From Pseudorasbora parva (lineage: Eukaryota; Chordata; Actinopteri; Cypriniformes; Gobionidae), in contig NC_090195.1 in assembly GCF_024679245.1 (NCBI RefSeq), forward strand, positions 7,221,300-7,285,299: a stretch of 64,000 nucleotides of DNA, written 5' to 3'. The translations under genes were made by a program, and so were the position numbers. The notes beneath the pieces were generated by a model. It was given only the letters and a program-made list of their open reading frames with translations. It was not told the DNA's origin and made no database searches. How positions within the stretch are numbered: position 1 is the stretch's first letter; each line of letters starts with the position of its first letter. Positions 1 to 28,985 of this stretch are shown here, in pieces.

Positions 1-340
1 ATAACGTACGCATCAAGTTTAATTAAAGCATACTCAGATAAATACATTTACTGCGTTATTTGCATGTGTGGTAATTTTGTCAGTCAAAATATAATTTTCT
101 GCATGCGCCCGTCAGTGGTCGCTCTCGGTTTACTCCCTGGAGATTTTCACGCAAAATGCGTCAGGATAATCAAAAACCCCGCATGCATCCTGCTCTATCT
201 AAACCTTATTTGAACTAGTTTATAGCTATAGCTAGTTATAACTTTAATGCCTCAACCACAGTTATGATATAGAGAAACTGAGCTTTAATTCATTTGGCAG
301 AGCTTTCCCCCTCTTAACTTTTTTCTTTTAATCTGTCAAA
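1..340. other. Upstream flank and presumed 5'UTR/promoter of ptchd3
   Basis: No coding exon is visible here. The stretch directly precedes the ptchd3 start codon and presumably holds its promoter and 5'UTR. I see no convincing TATA box or other decisive motif. Confidence 0.4.
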
Positions 341-6876
<6,536 letters not shown>

Positions 6877-7056
6877 AATCTTAATGCTTCATTTTCTTCC
6901 AAATATGTCCTGTTTGTATGTGTACCACTTTTTATATGTTTAAATTAGAATTACTAATGTAATTTTACTACTGTACAATGTAATATAAATCAACAAGACA
7001 AAAACATGGCACTTTTTTTCTACAAATATCAATGGGCCACTGGTTTTAGGACTTTT

Positions 7057-7062
7057 AATAAA
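7057..7062 (+). promoter_or_regulatory. Candidate polyadenylation signal of ptchd3
   Basis: AATAAA lies about 180 bp after the ptchd3 stop codon, on the coding strand. Confidence 0.55.
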
Positions 7063-7153
7063 TCTTTTAAGAAATATGTTTACAAAATGCACCACAGATG
7101 TAAGCAATGTACACTTAAATCAAACAACAACTAGACTATTGTATAACTAAACT

Positions 7154-7217
7154 GTAAATCATTCATAAAAATGTAATACGGTACATTTACGTAAAATTGG
7201 TTTTATGAATGATTTAC
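7154..7217. repeat. Perfect 17-bp inverted repeat (hairpin)
   Basis: GTAAATCATTCATAAAA at 7154-7170 is exactly inverted at 7201-7217, leaving a 30-base loop. It lies between the two convergent genes. Confidence 0.85.
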
Positions 7218-7907
7218 ACGGAAATGTATTGTTTCATGAATGAGTCCCAATCTCTCTGAAAATATTGAAATATCTAGTTTTGCTGGATATGCGGATATTT
7301 ATATTTGGTTATATATAACATTTACAGTGATGTAGTTTTAACTTTAGTGAAATTAACTGAATGCACATGTATCCATACTTTGCTCTGTATTCATGAGGTT
7401 TACAATGTTTTCTTAAGAATTGTTCCATGTGTAAAAGCTCATTAAAGACATAACTAAATACACATATTTTAACTATTTTTAGAGGCTTGTTTAAACAGCC
7501 ACAAAATGATTCTTGACTTTTATATTTTCATAGCTTTACTTCAGTAGTGAAAATGCTGTTGTGCTTTCTTTGAGAAAAGAGGATTGCCTGATTAAGGATT
7601 ATAAGAACTGTGAACATTTTCTTCTTTTACACCAGTTTTGTTTAGTATTTTTCCTATTATGAATGATAGAGTATTATCATTTAAGGGGAATATACATTTC
7701 TATTAAAAACTATTGTTTAGTTCACTCAGTTTTTACAGTATTTCATGAGCCTATTTCTGCATTTCTTTATGATTGCAAAAAAACCTCAGTGGATTATGCA
7801 TTTGGCAGTAAAATGGTGGACATGCCTGAACTTTGATCTCTGATTCCTTGGTAATGATAGGTCTAGGAAGGTATAAAATAACTAAAATTGATGTTTGAAA
7901 TCAATAT

Positions 7908-7913
7908 TTTATT
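7908..7913 (-). promoter_or_regulatory. Candidate polyadenylation signal of the polyketide synthase gene
   Basis: AATAAA on the minus strand, about 150 bp beyond the PKS stop codon. Confidence 0.5.
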
Positions 7914-8061
7914 GTTTGCCATCCAATATTTGAAATGTATACAATACAACAATATATTTTGTAATATATAACAAGCAAAACAAGTATGCTAAAAAAGGGT
8001 AAATTTAATTAATATGCATTCCAATATCCAATGTACAAGATGTTAGAAAGATAACTTTGCA

Positions 8062-11000
8062 TTACAGGTGTACAGAAATCTCTTCATCTGTGCTCTGTTT
8101 TATCAATTCAGCCAATGAGGACAGTGTACTGTTTGGATCAAGCAAAGCAACAAGAGGAATAGTCACACCTATCTCTTGAAACAAACGATTCTGCAATGTC
8201 ATGGCCAGCATTGAGTCGATTCCTAATGCAGTGAGCGCAGTTTCATCACTAAAATCATCAGTATCAATGCTGCAAATTTCAGTCAGAATCCCTTTAACAT
8301 GGTCATCCACTGATAACTGAACATTTATCCTGGAGTTTTCAAGAACTGTGGTGTTTTTCAGTTCTTCTTCCACTAAAGCAGACAGGCGAAACTTTAGAGA
8401 CACATTCTGAGAGAGAACATGGTTCTTCAGGTTACTGAAATTGAATTTGCAGACCACCTGCTGGGGATTGTTAGTTATCAGGCAGTGCTCTAGTGCTTCA
8501 TGGATCTCTCTCACATCCATGATCATTAGTCCTTTTGTTTCCAGGAATTTTTGAAAATGATCTTTATTCATTAGCAGGCCCAGTTTAAGGGGTCCCCAAT
8601 TGATTGACTGGCCTGCAAGTCCAATATTGTGTCGGTAGTGACAAAACATGTCCAGAAAAGAATTAGCTGCTGCGTAGTTAGCTTGTGCTGCATTTCCAAT
8701 GAATGAGGAGATCGAGGAATAGCACACAAAGTAATCAAGTGTCTGACTGTGCAGAGTGGCAAGGTGAAGATTAAGAGCACCACAGACTTTAGGTTGTAGG
8801 ACTTTTTGAAAAAGAGATCTATCAAGGGTTTCCAGTAATCCATCGTGCAGCACAGCAGCACTGTGGAACACCCCTCTGATTGGACATGAGAAAAAATGTT
8901 TTCCAATCACAGTAATGGCTTCCATCACCTCGTCTGACACAGAGACATCACACTGAAGAGTGATAATTCTTACCCCGTATCTCTTCTGGAGACTGTTCAA
9001 TTCCTCTTGTACCTTCTCAGATGGTGTACTCCTTGAGAGAGTGGCAATGAATCCTCCACCCCTGTGGGCAATAAACTTAACAGTTTCAAATCCCAAACCA
9101 GAGAGACCACCTGTAACTATGTACACACCTTTCTTTAAGAACAGCTGATTTGTTCTTGGAAGCAAAGGGATGGTAGACATCTTGCTCCTAGTGTCATCAC
9201 AGTTCAGAGCTATCACATCCAGAGTGCTTGCACTGAAATAAGATCCAGACTGCTCAAAAGACTGAGGAGACATACCTTCAGGGGGTACCATCTGAAAAGA
9301 ACAGCTTTGTATTGATGGCCATGCTTTGTGTAATTGCATTCCCTTTAGCCACTTCTGTAGAACAGCTCCATGTGCCTTAAGACCTGACTTCTGGAAGATT
9401 TTGGACATCTCAAGAGTCTGGAAGCAAGTTCTCTCACTATTCCTTTGAATTCCATTTATTGTAGAGTAGCATGGCTCACGGACACCACGTACTGCAATGA
9501 TGTGATCTGCATTGACAACACTTACAATGTCTGTCAGAAGCAAGGAATCATATGGAGGAAGAATCACAAAAAGAAGACACTGCTTTGTGTTTTGGACTAA
9601 TCGACTTATTTCAGTCTCTGTAAAAACTCTCCAGCCTGATTTACTTGCTATCAGTGTCAGTAACTTGACCAGGGCTGAGTCACGATCAGTAGAGAAGATG
9701 CCCAAATTTTGCTGTTGTTTGGATTTGGGTAACACACACCGCAATATCTCCCAGATTAGGACAAAGTATGAAACACATGGTGCATCCTTTAGAAATGGAA
9801 GCCTTTTCATTTTGAAACACACATCTTCTGGGATGATGACTTTGGAAGTTGCTTTTACAGGGTAACAACAGACAACATGGTCTCCCACTTTAATTTTGCT
9901 GACATCATTTCCCACTGCTGTAATGGTCCCGCAGAAATCAAGTGCCAGAAGACTGTGGTTTTGTGTTGTGTGCTTGCTCCAATACATCGTCTGACCAAAG
10001 TTTAAGTCTGAAGTACTAACTGGGAAATAATCTGAAGAGTGCACACATACCTTACTCAGCTGAACCTCAACATTTTTCCTCTGAATAGTGTGGACTGAAG
10101 TCGCTGAAGGCAAAGCTGACAAGCTGGTCATCCTGTAGGGACTGTTTGTCTGCAAAGTGATGTCCTGGGACTGTAGGGTTTTTGACTCAGTCTTCACCTC
10201 CCTAATTGTAGTGACAGGAGTACGACTTATCACAGCAGAGTAAACTTTCCCTTTGCTGATGAAGACTTCTGGACACTCTTGGGCTTTGTACGAGTTAAGC
10301 ACATAAGCCAGTGCTTCTATATCCTCTCTTGACACTGTTGAAAGGTCAATGAGCTGGAAAGAGATGCCTGACAACTCTGCAGCACATGCCCTTGTCATTC
10401 CAGATAACACAAATCCAGAACTTATACTTTCAACTGTTCCTTCTGCTGACTTGTATGTAATGACACGGACGGAACACATCTTACTGCAGCTTCTTAGAGA
10501 CAAAACAACCTGACGGTAAAGTTCACAGCTGTCTAGCAAGGACTCTAGAATGACTTCAGATTTCAGGTGACTAATATTCTGAACACCCCAGATAAACAGG
10601 ATCTCATCCAGTTCCATGACTGCAGCACTGCATGGGGACCTTAATAGTAATTCTTGGACCTGCAAGGCTAAGTTTTTTGTTAAATCGGGTTGAGGAAGAA
10701 AAACTGATTTTGGATGCAAATATGGCTTCAAACCTTTAGCGATACCCAAGGTGTCCTCAAAGACCAATGCCTTGATTCTTCTAGGGAAACTGCTCTCAGC
10801 ATGAATGCCATCCTTCTGGTTATAAAAGAAACATGATTCCCTGATCGGTGATTGTCTTCCCAGAAAATTAATTCTGACATTTCTTAGCTCAATCAGCACA
10901 TGTCCATCTTTGTCAGTGAAACAACCACAAACCTCAAAGTAGTCTGGCATTTCTTTAGACAGTCTCATATACATGAACATCTTTTCACGGGGAGGTGCAG

Positions 11001-14000
11001 ATATAACCATACTACCAATAGCAGAGGGAAATCCAGGACGGATGGTGCTAGAGACTAATGCTAAAACTGAGGACATTTGCAAGAAGTAATCTAGGACCAC
11101 TGGGTGCAAACAATACTCATACAGATGATTGAGTACTCCCGCTGGAATCCTGACACTAGTCACTGCTTCCTTGAATTCTTGTCCATAATGAATGTCACCA
11201 AGTTGTTTGAAATTGGGCCCGTACTCAAATCCTACATCATTAAGAGTGCTATACACATCCTTTGCTTCAATGACTGATGGACATCTCTCCAAAACAGCAC
11301 TGAGGTTAATTGTTTGCTGTTCTATCATAGCTGGACCCCTTTCATGGCTAATGGTGCCTGAGGCATGCACAGTACTAGAGGACTGAACTTGAAATGTGGT
11401 TGTGTCCTTGGATGTATCAACTGTTATTTTCAGAGGAGGGCAATTTTTTGTTAGAACAAACAAACTTTGAAAGTTGATTGTGAGCTGAAATGAATTAAGA
11501 GGCCTCTTTGGAATAGCAGTTTCCATTACAGATGCGAAGGCTAATTCAACATATAATGCCCCTGGGGCAATGGAGATGCCATTGTTCTTGTGTTCCCAAA
11601 TGTAGGAGGTAGTACCTGCTGACAGGTTGCACTTGATCACTTTGCCATCACGTTTACTTGGACTTATCAGTGGATGTGGACTGCGAGAGATAGTGTCATT
11701 TCCACGTCTTACATCCTCAAAGTATACCTCATTTGTTTGACATTCAAACTGATACTTTGGGAAAGGTATAAGCTTTGTTTCAAACCCTTTGTAGAACTCG
11801 TCCCACTTCACATTGACCCCCAACTCAAACAGTTTTGATACTGTGGTGAACATGGTCTCGTGGTCTTTATCTGGATGGACTGAAGTGAGCACTGTAGTGT
11901 CATTTCCCAGGATCTCCATGATGTTCCTTTTCAGAGCCCGCCTTGGACCGATTTCCACAAAGACTGTGTTCCTTGTGTTGTTGGAAACTGATTTAATTGC
12001 TTGTTCAAATGCAACAGGCTTTCGGATGTTTCTTGCCCAGTATTCACCTGTTACAAAGTCTCCTTGATTACACATCTCTCCTGTTACAGTGGAAAACAGT
12101 TCACACTCCATTTCATTCAAAGTTAAATGGCCGATGCTGTCTTTGATTTGGCCTAGTATAGGCTCCATCATATGACTATGGTAGGCAGCAGGAACATCCA
12201 GGACATGAAGGAACAGGTTCTTGCTCTTAAACGACTGAAGCTTTTGGTGAACATTATCAATAGCTTCTTTATCACCTGACAGCACACATGACATAGGACT
12301 GTTCACAGCAGCTAGACAAATCTTTCCTGAGTATGTAGGGAGGATTTCCAGAATATTTGGGACAGCAATGTTACCAATGACCAGCATCCTCCCACCCGTC
12401 ACTTTTGTCTGCAGATTACTGCGATGGTAGACGACCTTTACTGCATCCTCAAGAGACAGCAGACCAGAGCAATGAGCTGCAGCAACCTCTCCCACCGAGT
12501 GTCCAAGAACAATATCCGGCCTGATGCCCCAGTGCTTCAGAAGGTGAACAACTGCAACCTGGATTGCAAAGAGAAGTGGCTGGACAACATTTGGTTTAGA
12601 GAAATCTTCATTGTCATAGCTGCTTGCGATCTTTTGCAAAATACTGGTGCATCTGAATTTCTGGAAATAGTTTTCCACCTCTTTGACTTTGTCCCTAAAA
12701 ACAGGTTCTTCTTTCAGTAGCTGCTTACACATTCCCCTATAAGTAACGCCATTTCCACAAAATACAAAAACTAACTTTAGGTCCTGCTTTATTGGGGCTA
12801 ATTTCTTGTTCATGCTAGCTTCGAGTAGTGCTTTTAACTCTGACACAGATGATGCAGTGAAGACTTTCCTAAATTTGTGTCTCCTGTGGCTTCTTCTGCA
12901 GGCAGCTGTATAAGCAAGAGCTTGAAGATCAATGGTCTCATCTACTGAAATCCTCTGATACATGTCCGCAATGCACAACTGAAGAGACTGATCCGTGGCT
13001 GCAGACATTGGAAGCAGTTTTAGGGGTTCAAGATTGTGGCTCTCGGAGGCTGTAGCATAAACATACTCGCTGATTAAGGCATGGGCATTGGTGCCACCAA
13101 ACCCAAAGCTGTTTAATCCAGCCATCCTTTTCCTTGATCCAGAGTATAGCCATTTCTCAGCTCTAGTGGGGATTTTAAGATTGAGAGCTTTAGCATCTAT
13201 GCTGGAATTTTGTGCTGAGTAGAACACAGAGGGGACAATGATTTCGTGCTTCATCATTAACAGAATCTTTATGAGTCCTGCAACACCTGCTGCAGATTCT
13301 GCATGTCCAATGTTACTCTTAACAGAGCCAATAAACAGAGGCCCGGAGTTTGAAGGTCTTGCTTTGGCGATGACTTTTGATATACTTCCAGCCTCAACTG
13401 GATCTCCTGCGGGTGTTCCAGTCCCATGAGCTTCTACATACTGGACATTTACTACATAATTATCTGAGGAGTAGATCATGTGAAGTAGAGCCTCCTGTTG
13501 GGACATGGAGGGTTTGGTGATCGGTGTGACCGTGTGGCCATCTTGGTTTACGGCAGTCTTATTCACAATGCCCCAAATATGATCAAAGTCCTCAAGAGCC
13601 TAAAAAAGAGAATTACCAGATTTACTTCCACAAACAATTAATTGAATTTATTAAAAAAATTATAAACCATAACTGAATGCAATATCAATATTATAAACAA
13701 GATTAAAAAAACTAAAATAGCTACCTTTTTCAAAGGCTTCAGTAGGACTATACCACATCCCTCCCCTCTGCCATACCCGTCTGCAGTACGGCAGAATGGT
13801 TTGCTTGTGCCTTCAGGTGAGATCATCTTTGCCTTGCTGAGGGCTACAAAGACTCGAGGCTCCAGGATGCAGCTGACCCCTCCACACAGAGCCATTTCAC
13901 AGTCCCCTAGAGATTAAGTAAAACAAGGATGATTAATAATATGAATGTCAAGCAATGAACCCCTCCACACAGAGCCAGTTCACAGTCCCCAAGAGATTTG

Positions 14001-14908
14001 GTAAAACAAGGATGATGTAAATGTCAAGCAATGAACTTTAAAATTAAAATAGTATAATTACCTTGTTTGATTGCCTGACAAGCAGAGTGAAGGGCTACTA
14101 GGGATGAAGAACATGCACTATCGATGGCAAAAGAAGGTCCAGTCAGATTAAAGACATAGGAAATTCTGTTGGCAGCTATGCTCATAGCTGTTCCTGTGCC
14201 GTTATAGTGAGTTATTGTGCTGGGACAGTTGTTCAAAAGTGTTTCATAGTCCCTGTTCATAAGACCTGAAATCAAACACAATATATGGTTTCAGTATCTT
14301 AAAAACAGCCAAAAGTTAAAATGTGATTTACGTGTACTAGATGTATTACCTATGTAAACTCCTGTTTGGGTTCCGCTCACTTTTTCCAAGGGTATCCCAG
14401 CATCCTCTAGAGCTCGGTATGCACACTGCAGCAACAGTTTCTGCTGAGGGTCCATGTAATCAGCTTCAGCCTCACTGATGCCAAAGAACTTGTGATCAAA
14501 CTCATTGAATCTGAAATAAGACACACATTTTATTACTTTACCATTTCCCTTTTTTAATTAACCATAAACCTCAAATGTATCATCATGAACTGATTATTCC
14601 CACCCTTCAATGAGAGCAGCTTTGGTCGTCTGTGTTTTTCCTGGTTTACTCTCATCAGGATGAAACCACTCTGATGTATCAAATCTTTCATCTTGAATCT
14701 CTACCACACAGTTCCTGCCCTCCACAAGAACTTTCCAGAAATTATCAACTCCCTCACCTGTGAAGGTATTTGAGAAGTCATGCAAATGCAAAAAAACATG
14801 TCACAAAGTGTAGATGTCACAAAGTGTAGATCAAGATAATAATTAAACAACATATCTACCTCCTGGGAAGTTGCATCCAATTCCAATGATCGCAATATCC
14901 TCATCCAT
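8062..14908 (-). CDS. Type I (FAS-like) polyketide synthase, 6 exons, 2095 aa
   Basis: Exons are 14860-14908, 14604-14757, 14350-14510, 14062-14265, 13725-13906 and 8062-13599, and they join in frame. The start is the ATG giving [16 protein letters not shown], the usual ketosynthase opening. Domains: ketosynthase (about 1-440) with Cys173 in SACSSSL, His308 in VEAHGTGT and His349 in KSNIGH; acyltransferase (about 530-845) with GHSVGE (Ser618) and His724; dehydratase with H920-xxx-G-xxxx-P and Asp1087; a pseudo-KR region; an enoylreductase-like region near 1450-1600 without the usual glycine-rich NADPH loop; ketoreductase with TGGLSGLG near 1744 and NYAAAN near 1890; acyl carrier protein with LGIDS (Ser2046). 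No thioesterase follows, so product release is unexplained. Related animal enzymes are tied to otolith formation in fish and to pigment in parrots and sea urchins; this product is unknown. All core catalytic residues are present. Confidence 0.93.
13876..14035. repeat. Tandem duplication (~80 bp) spanning the exon 5 splice acceptor of the PKS gene
   Basis: Two adjacent copies start CCCCTCCACACAGAGCCA at 13876 and 13959. Each contains the exon 5 start and its acceptor region. In the functional copy the minus strand reads CTCTAG|GGGACT; in the extra copy it reads CTCTTGGGGACT, so the AG is lost. Confidence 0.85.
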
Positions 14909-14975
14909 TTTGGCATTGTTGTTTTTTTTTCCTTCAAATTATCATTTTATTTTGCAGTCTCTTCAGAAAAAATAA

Positions 14976-15002
14976 TTATCTGAGCTCAGCTGGTCTCCTC
15001 AT
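14976..15002 (-). other. Upstream ORF in the PKS leader
   Basis: An eight-codon frame (MRRPAELR, stop) lies between the TATA box and the PKS start. Two further out-of-frame ATGs follow, the last only 10 bases before the PKS ATG. Confidence 0.5.
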
Positions 15003-15045
15003 GGTTGTGACCAGTATTTGTCAGTTCCCTACAAAGTCTAGGCAG

Positions 15046-15052
15046 TTTTATA
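15046..15052 (-). promoter_or_regulatory. Candidate TATA box of the PKS gene
   Basis: TATAAAA within GGCTTTATAAAACTGCC on the minus strand, 138 bp before the PKS start. This would place transcription start near 15015-15020. Confidence 0.55.
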
Positions 15053-16379
15053 AAGCCTTTCACAGCTGAAAACCAATGGGAAAACACATTTCTTTCAACA
15101 AAGGGTCTTTAAATGTCCAATACTTCCTCTTGTAACAAAACTCTATAATTACAGACTTGGATAGAGATGTAAAACACTGATTGCAGTTTCCCTCACTCAA
15201 AACAACAAAGCTATTGTCTCAAAGCTATTGGGGTGAAACTCTAATTCATGATTGACTTTAATTGACTTCAATAAAGGAACATATAGCGAATGATGAGAAG
15301 GCAAAACCTAAATGTGTGTAGACCACTAATTTTAAATAATAAGATTTTTATTTTACACACCTAACCTGATACCAGTGATTATCAGACTGAATGGTTTACT
15401 GCCACTCTTTTATTTTATAAGACATTAAACGTAATTTATTAACCTAAATCCCAGCTTTATATTCTTACTTTCAGGAAATGACAAGGGAATAGCCTTTATT
15501 TGTGTATTGTATTTAGTCACATCCATGTTCATTTCTGGTTGAGAGAAATGGAAATAAAGATGGTATTAATTTCAAAAGCAAGCACACTAATAATTTTTCA
15601 AACACACATATATACAGGGCTGTCACCTGAGCCGTTTAAACACACATGCAGGCAACCCAAATGTGAAAGATGATAGCAACAGGAGGCTTTTAGCTACCCC
15701 TGGAGTACTCAAATAAATAACTTAAAGAACAAGATCAGTATGTATAAAAGGTCCAGCGGAAACATTCTACAGTACTCCAAGTTAATTGTTTAGATTTGCA
15801 TTTACAGATATAATTATTCTATAGCTGTGGATGCACAAATAAAATGGACATTCTGAAGTCAAGGATTCATTCTGAAGTTCATAATTGAACAATCTGTACT
15901 ATTGTGATTACAGAAAATGAGACATCCTGATTTAGACAGAAGCCCACTGGCATTTGATTTCAAGGAAAATGCCCCATTTATGAGTTAAAAGTTGCTTTGC
16001 TTTCTGCTTTTCTCCATTTCTTAAAATAACAAATGCTTCAATTTGATGACTGGGTAACAAAGAATAGGATGAATAAAGCAAGTTTAACATAATTTTCCTG
16101 TTATATACTTTGCTTCCAAGCAAAATATTTACGGTTTAACTGATTAGTAGCAATTTACATTGGTTCACAGCTTATGCATATGTACTTTTGGCATCAATTT
16201 ACCGTCTCAAATTAATAGGACATATCTGAATTACAGTTAACTTCTGTGTCTGTTTGAAAGCCAATGTGCTGCCTGAAAATGAGAGAAGGCTGGAAAGTCT
16301 TGCTTATTACAGATGCTTATATTTACAGGTAAGGTTGTAAGATTGTAGCTTAAAATGTCTCTGTTAATCCAGGACTTAA

Positions 16380-26697
<10,318 letters not shown>

Positions 26698-26929
26698 ATT
26701 TTGCTTAGATTTCGTTGAGGGGTTTTCTTTTGCTCCTGTCAAATCCGCTGCTGTTCTTTTAGGCTAAGACAGCCGGTGTTGTTAATCTCACCGATGACTC
26801 TATTCTTCCCTTTCTAAACGAAAACACAGCGTTGTTAAAGTCAGCGAAATAATCGCCGTTACGTGAGCTTCACTTCTTCTGTGGTTATCTAAACCAGAAA
26901 TCGTTCTTTAGTGCCGCCTGCTGGACCTG

Positions 26930-27692
26930 ACTGTCTTCTTCTTCTTTCAGCTGTTTCCTTCAGGGGTCGCCACAGCGAATAATCTTCCTCCATCTAGTCC
27001 TATCCTATGTATCCTCTTCTCTCGAACTGACTACCTTCATGTCCTCCTTCACTACATCCATAAACCTCCTCTTTGGTCTTCCTCTCGACCTCCTGCCTGG
27101 CAGCTCAACCTCAGCATCATTTTAACAATATATTCACTCTCCCTCCTCTGAACATGTCCAAACCATCTCAACCTGGCCTCTCTAAACTTTGTCTCCAAAA
27201 CATCTCACATGTGCTGTCCCTCTGATGTACTCATTCCTGATCCTATCTATCCTCGTCACTCCCAAAGAGAACCTCAACATCTTCAGCTCTGCTACCTCTT
27301 CCTCCTGTCTTTTCCTCAGAGCAACTGTCTCCAAACCATACAACATCGCTGGTCTCCACTACTGTCCTGTACATCTTTCCTTTCATTCTTGCTGGTACTC
27401 TTTTATCACACAACAGACCTGACATTTTTCTCCACCCATTCCAACCTGCCTGCACAAGCTTCTTCACCTCTTTTCCACACTCCCCATTGCTCTGGACTGT
27501 TGACCCTAATCCTGCACCTTCTTTGCCTCTTCTCCCTGTAACCTCACTGTTCCACTTGTTTCTCTCTCATTCACACACATGTATTTTGTCTTGCTGCTGC
27601 TAACCTTCATTCCTCTTCTCTCCAGAGCAAACCTCCACCTCTCTAGACTTTCCTCCACCTGGTCCCTGCTCTGGCTACTGCTGGACTTAACG
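26930..27692 (-). mobile_element. Decayed LINE fragment (reverse transcriptase C-terminal region)
   Basis: On the minus strand, in shifting frames, short peptides typical of a fish non-LTR retrotransposon appear: CDKRVPARMKGKMYRTVV, then LRWFGHVQR, then GRPKRRFMDVVKEDMKVV. The element ends in a GAAGAAGAAG tail at 26935-26950. It is 5'-truncated and frameshifted. RTE-like clade assignment is from memory and uncertain. It lies between the divergent yme1l1 and eif1b starts. Confidence 0.7.
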
Positions 27693-27818
27693 GTTAGGCG
27701 GAAAATTGTATTTCACAAAATGTTTAATTACCCTACTTTTTTATTTTATTTTTTATTATTAACAATTGCGCAATGGCATTACATAATAATGCACATAACA
27801 TGAAATTCCAAACGTCAG

Positions 27819-28985
<1,167 letters not shown>

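Larger units (their letters stand above)
6877..8061. other. Convergent 3'UTRs of ptchd3 and the polyketide synthase gene
   Basis: This AT-rich gap separates the two stop codons. It holds one polyadenylation signal for each gene and a perfect 17-bp inverted repeat. I see no further coding sequence. Confidence 0.6.
14909..16379. other. PKS promoter region and yme1l1 3' flank
   Basis: This gap separates the PKS start from the yme1l1 stop; both genes are on the minus strand. It contains a TATA box and an upstream ORF for PKS. The remainder is AT-rich, with no coding sequence or clear repeat that I can see. Confidence 0.5.

Noticed and set aside
14701..14937. PKS start at the upstream ATG ([13 protein letters not shown] frame)
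   Set aside because: That frame is shifted relative to the ketosynthase; the ATG at 14908 gives [16 protein letters not shown] and splices in frame.
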